Shown here: positions 34,201-43,200 of the stretch, piece after piece | Layout of the letters: every line of letters starts with the position of its first letter | Numbering within the stretch: the stretch's first letter is position 1 | Origin: Paracentrotus lividus | Taxonomy: Eukaryota > Echinodermata > Echinoidea > Camarodonta > Echinidae | Assembly: GCA_940671915.1 (NCBI GenBank) | Contig: CALNVZ010002100.1 | Span: 4,155,827-4,219,826, forward strand | Length of the DNA stretch: 64,000 nt | Reading direction: 5' to 3' | Position numbers and translations under genes: made by a program | The notes under the pieces: model-generated | Told to the model about the DNA's origin: nothing | Seen by the model: only the letters and a program-made list of their open reading frames with translations | Databases searched by the model: none

Positions 34201-37200
34201 TAGAAGCATCATTCAATCGTTTCCAGATTACCACACATCCATGTAAGAACTCAGAGTCGGGTCCTCCGGTGATGTTGGTGACCAACCATCCTTACTCATG
34301 ACTAGGACGTTGAAGAGATACCTTTGGTAGGATGCTACGAAACGGTTCCTGGTCCCAGTCTACACGGACCAACGGAATGCTGCTGGACTGTCAGATCAGT
34401 CCCTGGCCTAAGAGAAGATATGGATATATTTGATGTTACTTGGAGATTGAGACAGATGAAACATGTTACAGTAAAAAGGCACATTTAGCTCCATTAAAAA
34501 AAAAAAGATACCATATAGCTTCAGTCCATTACTAACTAATTTCTACTTTCACTGAATACTATGCATTGATAACTAAATTGCATATATGTTACAAATATAT
34601 ATTGTTTTGTTTCTGATGGATCACCTGTGACACTTTTAACATCTGGGCCTTCTGTTACAGGGGAGGGGGGGGGGGGTCAGACTAAATGGTTTATGGTTCA
34701 AGTGCCAATAAGGGATCAGCAATTTTCAACATTTCAAATTCAGGGGTACAGAGACAACTTTATGAGACCCATAATATGTGCCAAATCTTACCCTACTCCA
34801 CCCACAGTTCCAATAATGATAGAGTTCTCATGTAGTGAGAACATGGCTGTACTAGATAGAGCTTGCAGTCTGATGGTCTTCTGTGTAGATCTGTTCTCCA
34901 TCAGGGGTAGCAGGTCCGCAAATATACCAGCCACGCCCACTTTATCTAATCCATCTAGTACCAGGATGTGGACAGCCTTGTTATGAGAAGGGTTGGGCTT
35001 CCCTGCTGACGTCTGAACTAAAAAGCCTGTTGAATTATATTAAGAAAAAAAGTAAAGAGTAGACAAATACGGTTGGTGAGGGATTAATTTACAGAGATTA
35101 TAAGGCAGACTTAAGTTCTTTGCCCTGAAACATAAAAAAGTAATGATCAAAAGCAGATCAATAGAAACCAACCAGGATCTGTGCAGCATGGACTTCTTGC
35201 ATAAGAGCCTCACTTTGAATCAATTAGAAAGGTTGTTTCAAGTTTGCAATAATTGATTGTAACTCTGTATGTTTCAGAGCACTGGTCGAACAGAAATTTT
35301 GAGGAAAAAAAAAAGAAGGAAATTGTAGACCAAGAAACTTTGTCCTCATTATTAAAAAGTTGTCCATTCTCCCTATCATAGATTGAAAAGACAACTCTCT
35401 CTATTTACAATCTAGATGTGAGTGTTGATGAAAAAATACAGCAGGGATGCCAGTTGGTTTTACCCACAGGGCCTGAAAAAGCTCAAAACATATTGAAACC
35501 CCATACACGATGTACAGTACACAGTTTGAAAAAGCCTGAAATGGGAAGGTGCCAGGGCCTGAAATCAGACAAGAGCCTGAAAACTGGCATCCCTGATACA
35601 ATATGTTAAAATATGTTTTTTTGAGGAAAGAAACATCTTCTCTGTTCAACCTTTCTAAGAATACCTTTGACATCTGATTACCATTGGTAATGTATATAAA
35701 AGGGGAGTTCTCAGGCCCCTATTCAATATCTTTAAACATTATTGAGAGGCTGAATAACATGGAGTGATATAATTTACCTTTGCTGAGTAGCAGCTTACAC
35801 AGATCTTTGTGAGTAAAAGCTGAATTAAGTGATGCATAAGTCATGTCTGATTCCACTCTGTCATTCTTGTTCTTAGCCTAATCAAAGAAAACAAAAAACA
35901 AAAAAGGAAAAGGAAGAATGAAATAATATGAATAAAATAATAATAATCCTAAACACTAATGACGGTGATTTACAGCACTGACATGCAAAATAAAACTTTA
36001 TTTCTGTAGTGTTAGGGAGTATTTTTATATTATTATTTAGAAACTGAAAAAAAACAAAAACATTCTAATATGTATTTTGTAATTTTATGTGGTGCCTCTT
36101 AGATAATTCTTCTTAGAAAAGAAGTAAAATTGTAAAGTTTTAAGGTGAAAATCTCCATCATAGCCTTTGGTATTTAGCTTATTTTATGACCACCAAACAT
36201 TAGTGGATATGACAGAAAAAATATTCTGTCATACATGTATATAAAAGTGAAAGTAATCCTACGTGTACATCACATATCTAAATATTAATTTAAACAAAAT
36301 TTACATGGAATTATAAAATATATGTCATCAACTTTGAGGTAAAGAAACAGACAACATGTTTTAATGATTAACTTTCATACCTGAATGAATTGAGCTAGTC
36401 TAACAGCTAGTCTTGACTTGCCAGACCCAGGTGCTCCATACAAGAGAACACTCTTGTATTGCTTGATCTAAACAAACACAAATAAAGCAGGAAATTTAGT
36501 GAAGAATAATGTATGATATCAAGACATTTTATTACATATCATTCCTTCAAAAGTTTACATTAAAAGTTAGGCAGTGTAAAGAAAGATTGTAGTTGATCGC
36601 ACAAAGAACAAAAGTCATCAGAGTGTAAATTTTTTTTTTTAAATCAAGAGATAGAACAGCAGGCAAAATGCCTTGCCGTGCAAAAATGTCCATTCAAAAT
36701 CTTTAAATCAAAACAATAGGTTTAACATGTTTTACGACATTGCATTTACACTAAATGAGAAAGTGATATTTTTTGGTTTACTTACAATTCTGACATAGTT
36801 CTGGATCATCTGAAGAGGCAGAAAGGACTCAAAAGCCAGCTGATCTAGGCGGCCATTTTGGTTGCCATGGAGTTTGATGACAATGTCAGAGGTCAGATTA
36901 AAGATCTCATGAGGTTGCATGGATGGTGTTTCTCCGACTGACCAATGCAGGTTTCCTGTACAAAGAAATGTCACAAGGACAAGAAATGTCTAAAGCTCCT
37001 TTTTGAAAATACATTTGCTTTCCTACCACTCCATAAAACGCAACAAATTGTGATCTATTGTCCAGTTAATCTTTTACAGACTTGAGTATGATTTTTATTT
37101 TTCATCTCCTTTATTCACATATTTATTACAAGGCCATATATTTTAGTGAAAAGAGTATCAACGAGAGATTGCTGTATGCCATAATAACCCATCATCACAT

Positions 37201-40200
37201 GTTTCACAGGTATATCACAATGAAAATGGAGTTTGCTTGTAATATAAAAACAACAAAATCCAGTACCCTAGTTCCTAAAATAGGAGAAGATGTAACATAG
37301 TCCTTTATTATGAATACATCAATTTATATTTTATATGGAATTCCTTCTTTCCTTCATCAGTGTTTCGTCTACCGGTAGTCCAGATATCAGTAATCAAAAC
37401 TCTTTATTTCCTTCTATCTTTGGTAATAATGCTCTGATACTTCTGTTACCCATCATGCCAGAACATATCGATGTATCTGATTTTTTTTTTCCCATTACAT
37501 TTAGATTCGAATACAAACAGGTGTTGTTTGTTTTGTTATCAAACATGTCTATTTGCATTACACTTATATTGACATGACTTATAGTTAAACAAAGACATCT
37601 TTGAAGTAATTCTTACCTGCTACATAGCTATGTATACTGTTGACTCCTAATCCAATATCAATGTTTTCTGGTAAATGTTCACTTGAAGGAGATTGGTCAC
37701 TGTTGGGACTAGGCAGTTCATTGTCACTTTCAGGCATCTGGAAATAGCAGAAGAATAGCAGTTCTGTTAATTCATTTCCAAACTTGCTCTAGATATCTTA
37801 TCTAGAATTTTTTTCTCTTATTTTTACAGTGTAATATTTTTAAGGACATAAAATTTTTGTCCCCCTCATTCATTCACATACATCAATTATTCCTGCCACT
37901 ACACATTTGTACCTATGTTCCATAGAAATATCTGACTATCCTGTAACTATATATATATAAGTGAAATGTATTTGATAGTATACAATTTTTAACTTTTATA
38001 ACATTTGCAACAACTGCATTGTGTTTAAATCATTTGTATGTTGGGAATACAATCAATTAAAAAATATATATATACTCCAGTTAATAACTAAATAAACACC
38101 ATCAAATAATGATTCATCTGACTATTAAGCTCACTGTGTTATAATAGGTAAATGATTAAGAAATGAATTGGGCTAATTACCTGGTAGTCCTAGTGATAAT
38201 TTTGTTAGCATGACTTGGTATGGGAGGGAGCTCAACCCAAGAGGCTTAACATTGTAATGACTAGATTAATATAGCATGGAGTAAATTACCTTGCAGCTGT
38301 TAGCTAAAACTGATCCAACGGCCAGGTCAAACGCTGACCATGTTAATCCTGATAGGACAGACAGCTGACCAATTACAAACTGAGACGCTTCATCCTTCGC
38401 GCCGAGGAGATGAGGTGAAAGGTCATTGGAAGGTGTTGAACTCTGGCTAACATCTACTATTACTCGGACAGTCTTCCCTTCGGCTTGCGATAGAAGATAA
38501 GAAGAGCATTCAGGTTAGGATTCAAATGAATAGGTTGAACTTCAAACACAAACTCTTGATCATCTTGAGGCTGAAATTTTCATTACAAGTCAATAGGACA
38601 TACTGGAGGGAAGAATGAAATTTCTGTCAGATTATAGTCTATTTCCAACTTTACAGTCACCCTGGCCTAAGTTGAAGATTGGATTGTTAAAAACAACACA
38701 ATATAAAGAGAAGGTGACTTAAAAAGACATTCAAGTTTGCCAAGGTTGATTGAATGTATACACAAGTTTTCCATGCATTTCGAGGATATTGAGTTGATTC
38801 ATAACTATATCAAAACATCACGGGAAAAGAAGGCACTTTAGATATGGAATGAAATGAATCATTTTGCTTACTGATGCTACTGAGGAATTCTTTGCATGAA
38901 TCTGAAGCAACATCCCTTGGAGTACGTCCTCTTCTGTCTGGTACAGCAAGATGTACACCACCGTACTGATGAAGGGCTACAAGCATCTCCTGTACATAAT
39001 AAAGGAAACATAATAATAATAACAACAATGAACATTTTTCATATAGCACCCATCACATAAAGAGAGTCCCTATGCACATACATAATTTATTAGCAGTAGG
39101 TTTCACGGTGAACCAAGTAATCTTTTTTAAAGATTAGGAGTGGTCCTGTACTCACTCACCAGTGAAACAATTTAAGAATACATAATGTAAGCTAACCTTT
39201 GTACAGTATAAGATTTTTACAAGACCATAAAAAGCCTATGCAATTTTCCATTAGTGCATTAGCTTCACCTATTCAGTTTGAATAATTTTCAAATATAAGT
39301 CATAATAAATGTTTCAAATTCATGTGCAACCTATAGGAAGCATTGCTATAGACTATAATGCATACATGTGCTCACAGTACAATTACAAGATAATTTTGTC
39401 TTGTGATGAAATTGAGATTGATCCCTTAGGACATGACTGAAATCAAATATTAGGTTTTTCTATTGCAAAACAATGAAAAAGAAAACATTTTGTAAAAAAC
39501 AGTCAAAATCAACTTAGATTTGTAAATACAAAAAAAATATCTCACAGAATACTCTATTTGTTATGATCATTTGAACTTTCAGATCCAAACACATGAACAT
39601 TGCCTGTGAGCACACAAAGTGCATCATCGATGGAAACACTTGAAGCATTAATGTGTACCTAAGGTAGAGCCTCTAACAGACAGTAATCAATACTGGCAAG
39701 AGGTAACACTTGGAGTATGAGCCAAGGGAGGAATAGTTCATTTCATCACATTTACTCTGTCTGCCTGTATCAATATGTTACTAACCCTAAAGGGGGTTTG
39801 GCAATCTAGTTAAGATTAGGGGCAATTTGAAGGGTGAATTCCTTTAAGTGACACTGTTCAGTAACATGATCATGTACACATACATGCCTCAGCATGTGAT
39901 GAAATGAAAAATCTCATCTGATATATGTAATCAAGTGAGGGGCATGATATTACTTTTCCTGGCTTTCATATAGAGGACCATGTACAGTAGAAGAAGAATT
40001 CATATTTCCCAATGTCATCCAAAACACTCTCCAAACACCATCTTTTCGTTTCAAATTGCCAAACATATATGAAGTTGATAATAAACATTAATATGTCATT
40101 CCCAACATATAAAAGGTGCCATAAATGATTTTTTTTTTTCTTTTCATTCAACAGAAACAGAAATATACTGCAGAAATGTGATGGTACCATGAAATATTTC

Positions 40201-43200
40201 TTTAACAGACATCATGCAGACATCATGCACCCTTAAACTACTAGTATGTGATGCTCAGCCATTCAAAAGGCTTGCTATACAATATATACCAAGCAGATTC
40301 TATTAGGGAGTAAAGAAGGTTAGGATATGTTTGCCAGAGGGCTGTACATTATACCGTCACCTGTCTTACAGAGGCTGCCGGAAATCCACTCCATAATCAA
40401 CTTATTCCCACAAATCTCATTACATTAAAGATAACTGACGATAGTGCAGTTTAGACCATAGAGGGGACAGAGACCTGTGCAGGGACTGTCAATACTAGCC
40501 AAAAGAACATATTTTAAAGAGGTATAGAAAGGTGAGATTTTAAAGCCATCAGTCATAGAAAAAAAAAATCTAATTTGTAGGCCTGGAGTTTGTGAACATT
40601 AAAGAAAAATGAATAAATCCATATTTCCATGGTACAGGCTCGATACACAATAACGTCATGCTAGATGGAACTATATATAGTATAGAGGACAGTGTTGCAT
40701 TAATTGATTACATTGATTCGTCAAGAAATGAGACTACAATGCCTTTAATTAACCATAAAATCCTTCCAGTTGATCAAAATCAATATTGTTATTTGACAAC
40801 AGTGGTTCATCATAACATGTTTGCTTGTGCAGCGTACATTGTTATTGTCTATAAAATTACAGACTTTATCCTTTCACATAGTCATAAGTCACCATATATA
40901 TATATCTTTTTTAATACTCCATAATTCATTGCATTGATATTTGTTTGATGTAATCATGATCTTGGTACATGTAAATGTAGCCTAAATACCTTTAGGGTTA
41001 CACCACACATGGTTTGAAATGAAATTGTAAAATGACAATGTCCAATCAAAATCATTGCTGTATGTGCTTTTTGTTCAAAAGACTGATCTAAGCAAATTAG
41101 AATTATTCTTTCAATTTTGCAACTAATTGCAATCCTTCATGTTACAGAGCCCAAAAATGTACATTGGATGTTTAACACACTTGTAACCTTCAACATATCC
41201 TTCAAATTCAATTGATATTGTTTACTTCACATCACAACTGATAGAGAAATCTTTGCATCAATGGGGTCTTCCAGTTTTTCCTCTTAAAACGTGAATCTTT
41301 AAATTCAAACCCTTCTCTCAGATTACCCATTCCCTGTACTGTTCATTCTCCTTTAACACCACGCCATGTAACACAGATCTAGAACCCAGCAGTAAGGTTG
41401 AAGGAAGTAACCTCTGAATCAATGACAGGATAATACAAGAACTATTTGCATCAATGGGATCTTTCAGTTTCCTTTAACACATACATGTATCTTTAAAATT
41501 CAACCCTTTCTCTCACATAACCCATCCCTGTTAGTTTATTCTCCTTCACCACGCCATGTAACATCTATCTAGAACCAAGCAGTAAGGTTGAAGGAAGTAA
41601 CCTCTGAATCAATGACAGGATAATGCAACGCTTTCCTCTTACAATCAAATCCACATGTATGTTGAAGAAAACATCCTGCTGTTAAAATAGCAAGAGATAT
41701 GACACCATCACTCTAACTCAACACTTCAAGATACATGTACAAATTCAACATGAATCTAACTTCTAAGGACAAAATGGCCCATATTCTGGAGGGAAGACTG
41801 AGTTTGTATGGGTTGCAAGTTCATGCAAAGCTATTGTGTGATCCTTTTGTCTGATGTTGACTGATGCTTCATGCAAAAGGATTACATAATAGCTTTGCAC
41901 GAACTGGCAACTCATACAACTCAGTCTTTGGTTCAGAATATGGGCCATAATGTTTGATTTTCACATCTATGTACAAGGAATTTATACTGTTTAAATGATG
42001 AAGAAATATTAAGATCAACACCATACAAGGAGTGTACATAAGTGTTCTTGAAAATGTCGCTTTATCATAGATTTACATGTACATGATTTTAAAAAAATTA
42101 TTAAAAAAAATTAGACCTTGAATGTTAATCTTCTCAATATCCCTTAAATAATAAGGAACAGGTTTAGCCACTGGTCAGTTCTTAGATGTTACCTATGTAA
42201 CGTGGCTTACTGTTTGCCCATCTTCTCAAAGTGCTTGATAGTTTAAGAGGAAATAAGATGGCACTTATAAGGAAATGTTAGATTGTGTAGAGGAAGACTC
42301 TTAATTGAGAGTGACTCTCAGATTGAGTGGGTAAAGATGGGTGTTAACACATCATATATGATCCAAACTTGGCTAAATATAACAGGATTAGAAGCTGTGG
42401 CTTAGAATTAATCTGGAGGGAATTTGTGGCATGCAGTATGAGAGAGTGATAAGGTGATAAAGGGGATTTCTTTGAGATTACAAAAGACCTGGCAGCAGTA
42501 GTTTGGTAGAAGAGATATTAAAACTGAAAATAAATGTGTATTCTGCTACAAGCAGAGCTCAAAATGTATACATACTCAGGTTCAATTTCTACTGAAATTG
42601 CCCTCGTTGCCAAATAAGAATCATTCATTTATGTTCATTTCATCTTGATGACATGATTTTTTCTCACTTTATGAATTGTTCTATGTTGACAATTTGAAAA
42701 GGCCCCCATCCTGGCCCTAAACTAATACAAAAAACTTTAATCTCAGCTATTTTTCATTTTTAAAAAGCACATTCAAACAGCATATTCTACATAATTTGTA
42801 CAATGTTTCTCATATCATCACAGCTGTTCTTCATAGAGTGGTTGGCACAGATGAGCTGAAAACTGCATGCATTACAGCGATCACTAGAGGAGTGATACAT
42901 TGTTTCAGCAGCTTACAAAAAACTTTAGGAACAACTGGTGATCAGTTCTTGCGCTAAATAATTGAGAATGTGATTCCTATAACATGCAAAGACATGTTCC
43001 AGTCATTCGTAACTTTACAAACGACCTGGTGAAACACCACCCTGGTAGGTGTTCTGCGTACATATATAATTCTGATATACCGATATAGGAGGATATGTGG
43101 TGAGACTGAATAGAGATTTTAATGAGAGGATAGCATGGACCTACCTTCTGCCCAGTGGAGGCTAGTATATGAGCGAGTGTATACAACTGATATTGGTGGA

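Larger units (their letters stand above)
38990..43140 (-). other. 4.4-kb CTTNBP2 intron (main part)
   Basis: No splice-consistent exon found on either strand. It contains a 193-bp-period tandem duplication (41252-41626), a MITE (41774-41948) and, at its upstream end, duplicated exon fragments (43145-43290). Confidence 0.6.
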
